A stretch of DNA of 64,000 nt, from the NCBI GenBank assembly GCA_913063035.1, contig CAJXYS010000012.1, positions 1 to 64,000 on the forward strand, written 5' to 3'. Positions within the stretch are counted from its first letter, which is position 1; every line of letters begins with the position of its first letter. Made by a program: the position numbers and the translations under genes. Origin of the DNA: an uncultured Maritimibacter sp. (GTDB taxonomy: Bacteria > Pseudomonadota > Alphaproteobacteria > Rhodobacterales > Rhodobacteraceae). This document shows, piece by piece, positions 11,872 through 20,752 of this stretch. The notes beneath the pieces were generated by a model, which saw only the letters and a program-made list of their open reading frames with translations, was not told the origin of the DNA and searched no databases.

Positions 11872-12299
11872 CCGCCGAGGAGATCATCCGCCTGCTCGAC
11901 CTCGCGCCCCATCCCGAGGGCGGCCATTACCGCGAAACCTGGGCCGCCCCGGCCGGGACGGGCACCCGGCCTGCGGGAACCTGCATCTATTTCCTGCTGC
12001 AGCGCGACGAGCGCAGCCACTGGCACCGCGTGGACGCCGACGAAATCTGGCACCACTACGCCGGCGCGCCGTTGATCCTGTCGATGGCGGCCGATACCGC
12101 GGGCCCGGCCACGGCGCATGTGCTCGGCCCCGATCTCGCCCGCGGGGCGCAGCCGCAATGGGTCGTGCCGGCCGGCCACTGGCAGGCAGCGGCGACGACC
12201 GGCGACTGGACGCTGGTGGGCTGCACCGTCTCGCCCGGCTTCCGCTTCGAGGGCTTCGAGCTTGCGCCGCTTGGATTCGACATCCCCGGCGCGGATTAG
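11868..12299 (+). CDS. DUF985 cupin-fold protein
   Basis: A 143-residue single-domain cupin of the DUF985 family. Typical stretches are [16 protein letters not shown] at the start, then [17 protein letters not shown] with the metal-type His residues and [15 protein letters not shown] near the end. The biochemical role of the family is not established. It overlaps the HAD gene by four bases at its start and the converging anmK gene by four bases at its stop. Confidence 0.85.
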   Translation: MTAEEIIRLLDLAPHPEGGHYRETWAAPAGTGTRPAGTCIYFLLQRDERSHWHRVDADEIWHHYAGAPLILSMAADTAGPATAHVLGPDLARGAQPQWVVPAGHWQAAATTGDWTLVGCTVSPGFRFEGFELAPLGFDIPGAD

Positions 12300-13390
12300 G
12301 GCCGGCTGACCTGACCGCCGCCCACCGCCGCGGCGACGCCGGTGGTCGAGGGGCCGCTGGTCGGCAAGCCGCGCAGCACCCGGACGGCAAGATAGGCGAA
12401 GGCCTGTGCCTCGAGCATGTCGCCGTCGAGGCCGACCTCCTCCGCGGGCAGGACATCGACCTCAAGGTTGTCCCGTAAGCCACGCATGATATGTGCATTC
12501 TTGCGCCCGCCTCCGGCTACGACGATCTGCGCCGGCGGGGCCGGGAAATGCGCCGCGCCGGCCACAACGGCGGCCACGCTGCAGGCTGCCAGCGTCGCGC
12601 AGGCATCTTCGAGCGACAGCGTCCCGACACGCGCGGAAAGCGTGGCAAATTCATTCCTGTCCAAGGACTTGGGCGGCAGTCTTGAGAAATACGGCAGGGC
12701 GAGCATCTCGCGCGCCACGGTCGGGTCGGCATGGCCCGCGGCAGCCAGTGCCCCGTCGCGGTCGCAGGGCGCGCCGGTGCGGGCCCGCACGAGGTCGTCG
12801 AGCAGCGCATTGGCCGGCCCGGTGTCGAAGGCGAGGCAGGCGCCCGGCGCCTCGGGGGCCTCGAGGCCGGGATCGACCCAGGTCAGGTTGCCCACGCCGC
12901 CGAGGTTCAGAAAGGCCATCGGCCCCGCGGCTCCGATCCAGCGTGCGCAGGCATGGTGGAAAAACGGCGCGAGCGGCGCACCCTCGCCACCGAGCGCGAC
13001 ATCGGCGCTGCGAAAGTCCCAGACGACGGTGCGCCCGGTGTCCGCGGACAGGCCCGCGCCGTCACCCAGCTGGTGGGTGCCGCGCCCGCGCGGATCATGG
13101 GCGACGGTCTGGCCGTGAAACCCAACGATATCGACGCCGTCCGTTCCGGCGACGATCTCGCCGTGGACGCACCGCACCACCGCCTCCGCCGCGGCGACGC
13201 CGGGATCGCCCGGCCAGCACCCCTGCGCGGCGGCGATGGTCGCGCGTTCTTCCTCGGAATAGGGGCGAAACCCGGTCTCCCCGAAGGCCAGGATCGCGTG
13301 GCCGTCGGTCTTCAGAAGCGCGGCGTCGACGCCGTCCATCGAGGTGCCGGACATCAGGCCCAGGGCCCAGACCGGCGCGCTGTCCTTCAT
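12296..13390 (-). CDS. anmK: Anhydro-N-acetylmuramic acid kinase
   Basis: A 364-residue sugar kinase that phosphorylates and opens 1,6-anhydro-N-acetylmuramic acid during recycling of cell-wall fragments. The N-terminal [16 protein letters not shown] is diagnostic, and [12 protein letters not shown] and [13 protein letters not shown] are the other conserved blocks of the ASKHA fold. Length is normal. It is divergent from tyrS and converges on the cupin gene with a four-base overlap. The pairing of anmK opposite tyrS is common in alphaproteobacteria as I remember it. Confidence 0.93.
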   Translation of the reverse strand: MKDSAPVWALGLMSGTSMDGVDAALLKTDGHAILAFGETGFRPYSEEERATIAAAQGCWPGDPGVAAAEAVVRCVHGEIVAGTDGVDIVGFHGQTVAHDPRGRGTHQLGDGAGLSADTGRTVVWDFRSADVALGGEGAPLAPFFHHACARWIGAAGPMAFLNLGGVGNLTWVDPGLEAPEAPGACLAFDTGPANALLDDLVRARTGAPCDRDGALAAAGHADPTVAREMLALPYFSRLPPKSLDRNEFATLSARVGTLSLEDACATLAACSVAAVVAGAAHFPAPPAQIVVAGGGRKNAHIMRGLRDNLEVDVLPAEEVGLDGDMLEAQAFAYLAVRVLRGLPTSGPSTTGVAAAVGGGQVSRP

Positions 13391-13459
13391 GGCCTTTTCC
13401 TTTGTCCCCGCCCCCTATATGACAGGGGCGCCAGACCCCTGAGAATGGACCGAAAGCCG

Positions 13460-14713
13460 ATGACCTACCACCCCAAATCCGAGTTCCTGCATGTCATGCA
13501 AGAGCGCGGCTTCCTGGCCGACTGCACCGATCTCCAGGGGCTCGACGAGGCCATGGCGGGGGGCATCGTGCCGGCCTATATCGGCTTCGACGCGACGGCC
13601 CGCTCGCTGCATGTGGGCAGTCTGATCCAGATCATGATGCTGCGCTGGCTGCAAAAGACCGGTCACAAGCCGCTCGTGCTGATGGGCGGCGGCACCACCA
13701 AGGTGGGCGATCCCAGCTTCCGCGCCGATGAGCGCCCGCTTCTGACCGCCCCCCAGATCGCGGACAACATCGCCGGTATCAAGGAGGTTTTCCGCAGCTA
13801 CGTCACCTTCGGCCACGGCGCGACCGACGCGCTGATGCTCGACAACGCGGAGTGGCTGGACGAGCTGAACTACCTCGAGTTCCTGCGCGATATCGGCCGG
13901 CATTTCAGCGTGAACCGGATGCTCGCCTTCGAGAGCGTGAAATCGCGCATCGACCGTGAGCAGTCGCTGTCGTTCCTCGAGTTCAACTACATGATCCTCC
14001 AGGCCTATGACTTCCTGGAGCTCTACCGCCGCTACGGCTGCCGGCTGCAGATGGGCGGGTCGGACCAGTGGGGCAATATCGTCAACGGCATCGACCTGAC
14101 CCGCCGCGTGGCCGATCACGAGGTGTTCGGGCTAACCTCGCCGCTGCTGACCACCGCGGACGGCAAGAAGATGGGCAAGACCGCCGACGGGGCGATCTGG
14201 CTGAACGCCGACATGCGTAGCCCTTACGAGTTCTGGCAGTTCTGGCGCAACACCGCCGATGCCGATGTCGGCCGGTTCCTGAAACTCTACACCGAGCTTC
14301 CGGTCGACGAATGCGCGCGGCTGGGCGCACTCTCGGGGGCCGAGATCAACGCGGCCAAGATCCGGCTGGCCAACGAGGTGACGACGCTCGCCCACGGGGC
14401 CGAGGCCGCCGCCGCCGCCGAGGCGACGGCGCGCGAGGTCTTCGAGAAGGGCGGCGCGGGCGACGACCTGCCGAGGCTGGCGCTCTCGGCCGGCGAGATC
14501 GGCGACGGCATCTCGGTGGTGCAGCTCTTCGTGCGCTCGGGGCTGGCGAAATCCGGCAAGGACGCCAAGCGGCTCATCGCCGAGGGCGGCGCGCGGCTCG
14601 ACGACGCGCCGGTGACCGATGCCGGGCAGATGGTGGACGCCGCGCGCCTCGCCGCGCCGCTCAAGCTGTCGGCCGGCAAGAAGCGCCACGCGCTGGTGAC
14701 GCTGGGCGACTAG
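13460..14713 (+). CDS. tyrS: Tyrosine--tRNA ligase
   Basis: A 417-residue class I aminoacyl-tRNA synthetase. The HIGH-equivalent is HVGS at about residues 51-54, the second signature is [10 protein letters not shown] near residue 236, and an S4 RNA-binding domain lies at about 355-415 with [41 protein letters not shown] contains the tyrosine-binding residues. Another ATG five codons upstream (13445) is in frame; I prefer 13460 because [12 protein letters not shown] is the family start. A CTATAT at about 13420 in the gap with anmK could be a -10 element. Confidence 0.94.
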   Translation: MTYHPKSEFLHVMQERGFLADCTDLQGLDEAMAGGIVPAYIGFDATARSLHVGSLIQIMMLRWLQKTGHKPLVLMGGGTTKVGDPSFRADERPLLTAPQIADNIAGIKEVFRSYVTFGHGATDALMLDNAEWLDELNYLEFLRDIGRHFSVNRMLAFESVKSRIDREQSLSFLEFNYMILQAYDFLELYRRYGCRLQMGGSDQWGNIVNGIDLTRRVADHEVFGLTSPLLTTADGKKMGKTADGAIWLNADMRSPYEFWQFWRNTADADVGRFLKLYTELPVDECARLGALSGAEINAAKIRLANEVTTLAHGAEAAAAAEATAREVFEKGGAGDDLPRLALSAGEIGDGISVVQLFVRSGLAKSGKDAKRLIAEGGARLDDAPVTDAGQMVDAARLAAPLKLSAGKKRHALVTLGD

Positions 14714-14738
14714 CGGGGCCCGGGCCGGGCGCCCGGCC

Positions 14739-15707
14739 CTACTCGCCCAGCATCCACTGCCCGTTCGGGTGGAAGGCGTGGAAGGCGAAGGCGAACATCA
14801 CGTCATGGGCCACGTCCCGGCCCGCGGCATCCCGGACCCGGATATTGCCGACCTCGCGCCCCGCGCCGATGTCGCGCGTGTCCAGCGCCGAGGCCTGGCC
14901 CTCGGCCCAGGTGATCGTCACCCCGGCCTCGCTGAGCGGCGCCGCCGCCCGGACCCGTGTCAGCGGCCAGGCGCGTTCGCCCACCTTCACCACCCGCGCC
15001 GTGGGCGGGATGTCATGGGGCGGCATCTCGCCGGAATAGAGAAACGGCCGCCCGCTGTCATAGCTGACATAGGGGTTTTCGCCATAGGGGCGGCGCGCGT
15101 CCGGCTGGTCCATGACCATGCCCTCGGGATTGCGGGCACGGAAGGCCTGCCAGCTTTCCATCCAGGACGGCAGCTGCGCGAGTTCGTCGCCGGTATGATG
15201 CCCGACGATGCCTTCGCCGAGCGCCTGTTGCCACCAGCTCTCGGTCTCGCGGTCATACATGATCATGTCGGAATGGCGCAGCTTGCCCGAAACGCCGAAG
15301 GTGCGCAGCGCCCCGTCCACCCGCCGGTCGAAGACGATGCCCGAATTGCAGAGCGGGCAGAAGGTCACGGCGACCGGCGTGCCGCCGACCCTGTCGTTCA
15401 CGATCTCATGCCAGGTGAGGTAGCGTATCGGATAGGCGCGCGGCGCCGCGCCGTCGATCTCCAGCGTGATCACCGGCTCGCGGCCGGTCAGCCGATCCTC
15501 TTCGGCGACCGGGATGAAGGACGGCTCCCAGATCGCGGGAATACCGTCCTTCGGCGGGCCGCCGGATACGATCTCGGAAAAGGGCACGGCGGAGGTCTCG
15601 AAATCCGTCCTGGGCCATTCGCGCTCCCACGAGGCGACCTGGGCGGGCGCGGCAGGGGCCAGGACAAGGGCGGCGGCGAGGCCGGCGGCAAGGCGATCGA
15701 GGCGCAT
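14739..15707 (-). CDS. Exported DUF3179-domain protein
   Basis: A 322-residue protein with a clear N-terminal signal peptide (a Leu/Ala-rich core ending near APAAPAQ, about residues 1-23). It has the DUF3179 core: RYLTWHEIVND, then TFCPLCNSGIVFDR with the paired Cys, then VSGKLRHSDMIMYDRETESWWQQ. Function is unknown; the CPLC motif suggests metal binding or redox chemistry in the periplasm, an inference only. It converges on tyrS with 25 bases between stops. The start at 15707 directly precedes the signal peptide. Confidence 0.85.
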   Translation of the reverse strand: MRLDRLAAGLAAALVLAPAAPAQVASWEREWPRTDFETSAVPFSEIVSGGPPKDGIPAIWEPSFIPVAEEDRLTGREPVITLEIDGAAPRAYPIRYLTWHEIVNDRVGGTPVAVTFCPLCNSGIVFDRRVDGALRTFGVSGKLRHSDMIMYDRETESWWQQALGEGIVGHHTGDELAQLPSWMESWQAFRARNPEGMVMDQPDARRPYGENPYVSYDSGRPFLYSGEMPPHDIPPTARVVKVGERAWPLTRVRAAAPLSEAGVTITWAEGQASALDTRDIGAGREVGNIRVRDAAGRDVAHDVMFAFAFHAFHPNGQWMLGE

Positions 15708-15797
15708 GGGTCTCTCCCGGACGATGGACGCGTCCAGAATGACAGAGGGCCGTGCCCCGGCACAGCCCTCCTCACGCGGTGTTGTCCGCCCGTGTGG

Positions 15798-16364
15798 CTA
15801 CATGTCCGCCTTCACGCGGACGCTTTCCATGTAGTCGGGATCTCTGACGGCCCCGTTGCGGCCCTGCCCCTTCCTGATCGCGTGCACGACCTCCATGCCG
15901 TCGGTGACACGGCCCACCACGGTGTATTGCCCGTTCAGGTGGGGCGCGCGGTCGAACATGATGAAGAACTGCGAATTGGCGCTGTCCGGATCCTGCGACC
16001 GCGCCATGCCGACGACGCCCTCGACAAAGGGCAGCCGCGAGAACTCCGCCGCGAGATCCGGCAGCTCCGAGCCGCCCATGCCCGCGCGCGCGGTGTCTCC
16101 GCCGCGCTTGCCGAAGGCGACGTCGCCGGTCTGCGCCATGAAGCCCTCGATCACGCGGTGGAACACCACCCCGTCATAGTGCCCCGCGCGGGCCAGCGTC
16201 TTGATCTGCGCGACGTGGTTCGGCGCCACATCGGGCAAGAGCGCGATCTCGACCGTGCCCTCGGTGCTGCCGGCGACGGTGATCACCAGCGTGTTCTCGT
16301 CGTCGGCCAGCGCCGGTCCCGCCATCAGGACCAGCCCGGCCAGGGCGCCCAGGATCCTACGCAT
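15798..16364 (-). CDS. Exported peptidyl-prolyl cis-trans isomerase, cyclophilin type
   Basis: A 188-residue cyclophilin with an N-terminal signal peptide (about residues 1-20, ending in GPALADD), so it should act in the periplasm on folding exported proteins. The catalytic region GVVFHRVIEGFMAQTGD contains the active-site Arg, and SQDPDSANSQFFIMF and LNGQYTVVGRVTDGM are the other conserved blocks. Its start overlaps the stop of the second cyclophilin gene by eight bases, so the pair is co-transcribed from upstream. Confidence 0.92.
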   Translation of the reverse strand: MRRILGALAGLVLMAGPALADDENTLVITVAGSTEGTVEIALLPDVAPNHVAQIKTLARAGHYDGVVFHRVIEGFMAQTGDVAFGKRGGDTARAGMGGSELPDLAAEFSRLPFVEGVVGMARSQDPDSANSQFFIMFDRAPHLNGQYTVVGRVTDGMEVVHAIRKGQGRNGAVRDPDYMESVRVKADM

Positions 16365-16872
16365 CGGCGATATCCGCGGCGACGCGGACCCTGATCATGC
16401 GGTCGGGATTGCGCGGCGGCTCGCCGCGGGTGATGGCATCCACATGCTCCATCCCGGAGATCACCCGCCCATAGACCGTGTACTGGCCATTCAGGAAGTG
16501 ATTGTCCGAGAAGTTGATGAAGAACTGGGAATTGGCGGAATTCGGATTGGCCGAGCGCGCCGCGCCCAGCGTGCCGCGGTCATGGGGCAGCTTCGAGAAC
16601 TCGGCCGGCAGATCCGGCAGCTCCGAGCCACCGGTGCCCGCGCGGTGCAGGTCGGCGCCCTTCCCGGCATTGCCATGGGCCACGTCGCCGGTCTGCGCCA
16701 TGAAGCCCTCGATCACGCGATGAAAGATCACGTCGTCATAGGCGCCGGCACGGGCCAGTTCCTTCATGCGTTCGACATGCCTGGGCGCCACGTCGGGCAG
16801 CAGCTCGATCGCCACCGGCCCGTGCCTGAGCTCGATGACGACGGTGTTCTCGGGATCCTTGTAATCGGCCAT
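16357..16872 (-). CDS. ppiB: Cytoplasmic peptidyl-prolyl cis-trans isomerase, cyclophilin type
   Basis: A 171-residue cyclophilin without a signal peptide. DDVIFHRVIEGFMAQTGD holds the catalytic Arg, and NPNSANSQFFINF and LNGQYTVYGRVISGM follow. The ATG at 16872 is chosen over a GTG two codons earlier because AAGGAG lies five bases before it. It is first in a two-gene unit with the exported cyclophilin; the two are alike enough to suggest tandem duplication with later gain or loss of the export signal. Confidence 0.92.
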   Translation of the reverse strand: MADYKDPENTVVIELRHGPVAIELLPDVAPRHVERMKELARAGAYDDVIFHRVIEGFMAQTGDVAHGNAGKGADLHRAGTGGSELPDLPAEFSKLPHDRGTLGAARSANPNSANSQFFINFSDNHFLNGQYTVYGRVISGMEHVDAITRGEPPRNPDRMIRVRVAADIADA

Positions 16873-16936
16873 GTCCACTCCTTGCCTGGTCCGCTTGAAA
16901 CCTAGGCCGGGGCGACGCCGAGGGAAAGCCCCGCGA

Positions 16937-17434
16937 TCAGTCCTTCGCGAACTTCTGCCGCAGCGCCGCGTCCACCGTCGGCGTCACGAATTTCGATACG
17001 TCGCCGCCGAGCCGGGCGATTTCCTTCACCAGCCGCGAGGCGATCGCCTGGTTCTTGGCATCGGCCATCAGGAAGACCGTCTCGACGCTGTCGTCGAGGG
17101 CGCGGTTCATGCCCACCATCTGGAACTCGTACTCGAAATCCGAGACCGCGCGCAGACCGCGGATGATCATGCTGGCGCCGACGTCATGGGCGCAGTCGAT
17201 CAGCAGGTTCTCGAAGGGATGGGCGATGATCTCGGTGCCGTTGACCCGCGTCAGCCGGGCGCATTCCTCCTCGATCATGCGCACGCGTTCCTCGAGATCG
17301 AAGAGCGGGCCCTTGTCGCGGTTGATCGCGACGCCGATCACGAGCCGGTCGACCAGCGTGCAGGCCCGCCGGATGATGTCCACATGCCCGAGCGTCATCG
17401 GGTCGAAGGTTCCGGGATAGAGTCCGGTGCGCAT
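16937..17434 (-). CDS. coaD: Pantetheine-phosphate adenylyltransferase
   Basis: A 165-residue enzyme making dephospho-CoA from 4'-phosphopantetheine and ATP. The N-terminal GLYPGTFDPMTLGHVDII includes the nucleotidyltransferase TxGH-type motif (GHVD), and ASMIIRGLRAVSDFEYEFQM and SRLVKEIARLGGDVS are conserved. The start at 17434 gives the canonical MRTGLYPGTFDP N-terminus. It is upstream of ppiB on the same strand with about 65 bases between, so the three may share a transcript. Its upstream gap contains a copy of the dispersed hairpin repeat. Confidence 0.95.
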   Translation of the reverse strand: MRTGLYPGTFDPMTLGHVDIIRRACTLVDRLVIGVAINRDKGPLFDLEERVRMIEEECARLTRVNGTEIIAHPFENLLIDCAHDVGASMIIRGLRAVSDFEYEFQMVGMNRALDDSVETVFLMADAKNQAIASRLVKEIARLGGDVSKFVTPTVDAALRQKFAKD

Positions 17435-17510
17435 GGGATCCCCCCGCTGCTCTGTCACGGGCGCACGCAACAATATTGCCCGCGCGAATGCAAGGGGGGA
17501 TGCGCCCGGT

Positions 17511-17604
17511 GCTTCACCGTTCCGGAAATATCCCCGCCGGAGGCCCCCGAGCGTCCCCCGCGAGGGGGGCGCGAGAGACAGGCGTGGCGCGCCTCCGGCG
17601 CGCC
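17511..17604 (-). repeat. Dispersed two-hairpin intergenic repeat, full copy 1
   Basis: Read on the minus strand the element is: hairpin 1 (GGCGCGCC-GGA-GGCGCGCC, 17586-17604), the linker ACGCCT, a second hairpin with a nine-pair stem including one G-U pair, and a conserved tail that starts GCCTCCGGCGGGGATATTT and runs on through CCGGAAC and TGAAGC. The 25 bases at 17520-17544 are identical to 63941-63965 in opposite orientation. It follows the CBS-protein gene by six bases, in the same direction. Hairpin 1 could serve as its terminator. Confidence 0.75.
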
Positions 17605-17609
17605 GCCGC

Positions 17610-18044
17610 TCAGTGGCCCATGATCATGCCCTGCAGCGCCTCTTTTTCCATGCTGAGCTCGGAAAGCCGCGCCTTGACCACGTCCCCGATGGAGATCAGC
17701 CCGACCATCTGGCCATCCGCCATGACCGGCATGTGGCGGAAGCGGCCCTCGGTCATGCGGGCCATCACCTGGTCCGATCCCTCGTCGAGCGTGCAGCCGA
17801 CCAGCTCGGCCGTCATCATCTCGCGCACCATCTCGCTCATGCAGGACGGCCCCCGGGCCCCGAGCTCGCGCACGATGTCGCGTTCGGAGAGGATCCCCAG
17901 CGGCACCGCCCCGTCCTCGGACACGATCACCGCGCCGATACGCTTGACCGAGAGCATCTCGGCCGCCTCCTTCACCGTCGCCCCCGGCGCGATGGTGGCG
18001 ATCTCGCCGCTCCCTTTCGCCTTCAGGATCTGCCGGACCAGCAT
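17610..18044 (-). CDS. Tandem CBS-domain protein
   Basis: A 144-residue protein made of two CBS domains (about 10-65 and 80-135), with VSEDGAVPLGILSERDIVREL and VMADGQMVGLISIGDVVKARL as the matching ends of each. Such proteins bind adenine nucleotides and often sense energy charge, but stand-alone forms rarely have a known partner. No catalytic domain is attached. It stands between coaD and the LysR gene on the same strand, with the dispersed repeat directly after its stop. Confidence 0.85.
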   Translation of the reverse strand: MLVRQILKAKGSGEIATIAPGATVKEAAEMLSVKRIGAVIVSEDGAVPLGILSERDIVRELGARGPSCMSEMVREMMTAELVGCTLDEGSDQVMARMTEGRFRHMPVMADGQMVGLISIGDVVKARLSELSMEKEALQGMIMGH

Positions 18045-18103
18045 CTGCGCCTCCCGTTCTTGTCATGTTATCGGCGAAGCGTCGCCCAGACCCCGACGAC
18101 CTG

Positions 18104-19006
18104 TCAAGTCAGCCGTTCGCGCCGGGCCACCTCGGCGCGGAGCCCCGCCGCCAGCTGATCGGCGAAGCGGTTGAGGCGTTCGACCCGGCGATCGTCGGCA
18201 TGGCGGATCAGGTAGAAGCTGCGGGTGAGCGCGATCTCGCCCGGCAGCACCTTGCAGAGATCGCCCTGCCCGGCCATCGCGAAATCGTGGACGACGGCCA
18301 GGCCGGCCCCCTGGCGCACCCAGTTCAGCTGCACCGTCACGCTGTTGGAGGCCAGCGTCACCCGCTCGGCCCCGGTCTCGGCCAGGTAGTCCAGTTCCGT
18401 GTCGTAGATCATGTCGGGAATATAGCCGACGAGCCGGTGCCCCTCGAGGTCCGCGCGCCGGCGGATCGGGGGATGCGCGTCGAGATAGGACCGCGCGCCC
18501 ACCAGGTGCAGGTGGTAATCCGTCAGCTTCTGCACGGTCAGCCGCCCCGCCGTCGGGCGCGACACGCCGATCGCCATGTCGGCCTCGCGCTTGGAGAGGT
18601 TGAAGACCCGCGGCAGCGCCACGATCTGCACCTCGAGCCCCGGGTTCGCATCGCAGATCGCCGCGGTGACCTGCGGCAGCAGGAAGGTCGCGCAGCCATC
18701 CGGTGCGCCGATGCGGATCGAGCCGGTCAGCAGGTCCGGATCGCCGCGTGTCTCTTCCAGCGCGCCGGTCACCGCCTGTTCCACGGCCCCCGCATGGGCG
18801 AGGAAGCCCTGCCCGGCCTCCGACAGCGCGTAGCCCTGCGGCGATTTCACGAAAAGCCGGGCGCCGAGCGCCTCCTCGAGCCGCTGGACGCGCCGGCCCA
18901 CTGTCGCAGGATCGAGCCGCAGCGCGCGTCCGGCCGCCGAAAGGCTCTCGCGCCGCGCCACCGCGAGAAAGACCCGGATATCGTCCCAGCGCAGATCGCG
19001 CGCCAT
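18104..19006 (-). CDS. LysR-family transcriptional regulator, likely for valine degradation genes
   Basis: A 300-residue LysR-type protein. The N-terminal winged HTH (about 1-65) contains SLSAAGRALRLDPATVGRRVQRLEEALGARLF, and the rest is a periplasmic-binding-like effector domain from about residue 95. It is divergent from mmsA, with about 105 bases between starts. That is the standard layout for a LysR protein controlling its neighbour, so control of mmsA and possibly the later valine genes is inferred. The start at 19006 gives ARDLRWDDIRVFLAVAR, a usual LysR beginning; the upstream codons are excluded because they overlap the promoter region. Confidence 0.88.
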   Translation of the reverse strand: MARDLRWDDIRVFLAVARRESLSAAGRALRLDPATVGRRVQRLEEALGARLFVKSPQGYALSEAGQGFLAHAGAVEQAVTGALEETRGDPDLLTGSIRIGAPDGCATFLLPQVTAAICDANPGLEVQIVALPRVFNLSKREADMAIGVSRPTAGRLTVQKLTDYHLHLVGARSYLDAHPPIRRRADLEGHRLVGYIPDMIYDTELDYLAETGAERVTLASNSVTVQLNWVRQGAGLAVVHDFAMAGQGDLCKVLPGEIALTRSFYLIRHADDRRVERLNRFADQLAAGLRAEVARRERLT

Positions 19007-19014
19007 GGCATGCC

Positions 19015-19030
19015 TGCATTTTTGCAAAAC
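19015..19030. promoter_or_regulatory. Palindromic TGCA-rich site in the lysR-mmsA divergent promoter
   Basis: TGCA-TTTT-TGCA lies between the divergent LysR and mmsA starts and overlaps the 9-mer TTGCAAAAC (19022-19030). The same 9-mer occurs at 21902-21910 upstream of the acyl-CoA dehydrogenase gene. It is a candidate operator for the LysR protein or another regulator of valine catabolism. The evidence is the shared word and position only. Confidence 0.4.
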
Positions 19031-19110
19031 GCTTTTGGCGTGTTTCGTCTTTTCGGAACAAAAACGCAAGACTAGGGTGGCGACAGCCTCACAGTCCCAG
19101 GGAGAGTGCC

Positions 19111-20610
19111 ATGGAAGAACTTACGCATTACATCGACGGCAAACGCGTCAAGGGCGCGTCGGGCCGGTTCTCCGACGTGTTCAACCCGGCCACCGGCGAG
19201 GTCCAGGCCCGCGTGCCGCTGGCCACGAAGGCCGAGCTCGACGCCGCCGTGGCCGTCGCCGCCGAGGCCCAGAAAGGCTGGGCCGCGACCAATCCGCAGC
19301 GCCGCGCACGGGTGATGATGAAGTTCGGCCAGCTCATCAACGACCACATGGACGAGCTGGCCGAACTGGTCAGCCGCGAGCACGGCAAGACCCTGCCCGA
19401 CGGGCGCGGCGACGTGCAGCGCGGGCTCGAGGTGGTCGAGGTCTGCATGGGCGCGCCGCACATGCTCAAGGGCGAGTTCACCGATGACGGCGGGCCGGGC
19501 ATCGATCTCTACTCGATGCGCCAGCCGCTCGGCGTGGTCGCGGGCATCACGCCGTTCAACTTCCCGGCGATGATCCCGCTCTGGAAGATGGCGCCGGCGC
19601 TGGCCTGCGGCAACGCGATGATCCTGAAGCCGTCGGAGCGCTGCCCGTCGACCGCGCTCCGGCTCGTCGAGCTGATCGAGGAAGCCGGCCTGCCCAAGGG
19701 CGTGCTGCAGGTCGTCAACGGCGACAAGGAAGCCGTGGACGCGATCCTCGACAACGAGACGATCCAGGCCGTGGGCTTCGTCGGATCCACACCGATCGCG
19801 CAATACATCTACGGTCGCGCGGCCACGAACGGCAAGCGCGCGCAATGCTTCGGCGGCGCCAAGAACCACATGATCGTCATGCCCGACGCCGATCTCGACA
19901 AGGCGGCCGACGCGCTGGTGGGCGCGGGCTACGGCGCGGCGGGCGAACGCTGCATGGCGATCTCGGTCGCGGTGCCGGTCGGCGAGAAGACCGCCGACGC
20001 GCTGGTCGAGCGGCTGGTGCCGCGGATCGAGAAGCTGAAGGTCGGCCCCTACACCGCCGGCGCGGACGTGGATTACGGCCCCGTCATCACCAAGCAGGCC
20101 GAGGAGCGCATCCGCGGGCTCATCGACAGCGGCGTGGACCAGGGCGCCGAACTGCTCGTGGACGGGCGCGATTTCCGGCTGCAGGGCTACGAGACCGGTT
20201 TTTTCATCGGACCCTCGCTCTTCGACCGGGTCACGCCGGACATGGACATCTACAAGGAAGAGATCTTCGGCCCCGTGCTGAGCCAGGTGCGCGCCGAGAG
20301 CTACGAGGACGCGCTCCGGCTGACCATGGACAACCCCTATGGCAACGGCACCGCGATCTTCACCTCGGATGGCGACACCGCCCGCGACTTCGCCCACCGC
20401 GTCAATGTGGGCATGGTCGGGATCAACTTCCCGATCCCGGTGCCGCTCAGCTACCACACCTTCGGCGGGTGGAAGAAATCGGCCTTCGGCGACCTGAACC
20501 AGTACGGCCCGGACGCCTTCCGCTTCTACACCCGGACCAAGACCGTGACCGAGCGCTGGTTCTCGGGCATCAAGGAGGGCGGCGAGTTCCATTTCAAGCA
20601 GATGGACTGA
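19111..20610 (+). CDS. mmsA: CoA-acylating methylmalonate-semialdehyde dehydrogenase
   Basis: A 499-residue aldehyde dehydrogenase that converts methylmalonate semialdehyde to propionyl-CoA, the final step of valine and thymine breakdown. The catalytic Cys281 sits in [11 protein letters not shown], and the general-base Glu of ordinary aldehyde dehydrogenases is not evident, as expected for Mms[20 protein letters not shown] and the C-terminal [15 protein letters not shown] are typical. The ATG at 19111 has GGGAGAG upstream. The gene ends with a dispersed-repeat tail and a strong terminator, so it probably forms its own transcript. Confidence 0.94.
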   Translation: MEELTHYIDGKRVKGASGRFSDVFNPATGEVQARVPLATKAELDAAVAVAAEAQKGWAATNPQRRARVMMKFGQLINDHMDELAELVSREHGKTLPDGRGDVQRGLEVVEVCMGAPHMLKGEFTDDGGPGIDLYSMRQPLGVVAGITPFNFPAMIPLWKMAPALACGNAMILKPSERCPSTALRLVELIEEAGLPKGVLQVVNGDKEAVDAILDNETIQAVGFVGSTPIAQYIYGRAATNGKRAQCFGGAKNHMIVMPDADLDKAADALVGAGYGAAGERCMAISVAVPVGEKTADALVERLVPRIEKLKVGPYTAGADVDYGPVITKQAEERIRGLIDSGVDQGAELLVDGRDFRLQGYETGFFIGPSLFDRVTPDMDIYKEEIFGPVLSQVRAESYEDALRLTMDNPYGNGTAIFTSDGDTARDFAHRVNVGMVGINFPIPVPLSYHTFGGWKKSAFGDLNQYGPDAFRFYTRTKTVTERWFSGIKEGGEFHFKQMD

Positions 20611-20636
20611 CGCAAGCCGCCGGCCGGGGGATCCGT

Positions 20637-20655
20637 GCCTCCGGCGGGGATATTT
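20637..20655 (+). repeat. Dispersed intergenic repeat, partial copy
   Basis: The 19 bases GCCTCCGGCGGGGATATTT match the start of the conserved tail in the two full repeat copies, then diverge. The upstream hairpins are not recognisable here, although a CCGGCCGG palindrome precedes it. It lies 26 bases after the mmsA stop, in the same direction as that gene, just as the full copies follow their genes. Confidence 0.65.
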
Positions 20656-20669
20656 GGACCACTTGGAGA

Positions 20670-20694
20670 GGGCGCCCGCCGCGGCGCCCTTTTT
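20670..20694 (+). terminator. Intrinsic terminator after mmsA
   Basis: A perfect seven-pair stem GGGCGCC/GGCGCCC with a six-base loop is followed directly by five T residues on the plus strand. It separates mmsA from the YbdK-type ligase gene and shows that mmsA and the later valine genes are probably transcribed separately. Confidence 0.85.
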
Positions 20695-20752
20695 CTTGTC
20701 GGCTGGCCGGGGCTCTGCTTTCATGGACCGGCGGCAGCGGAGGGACGGGCGG

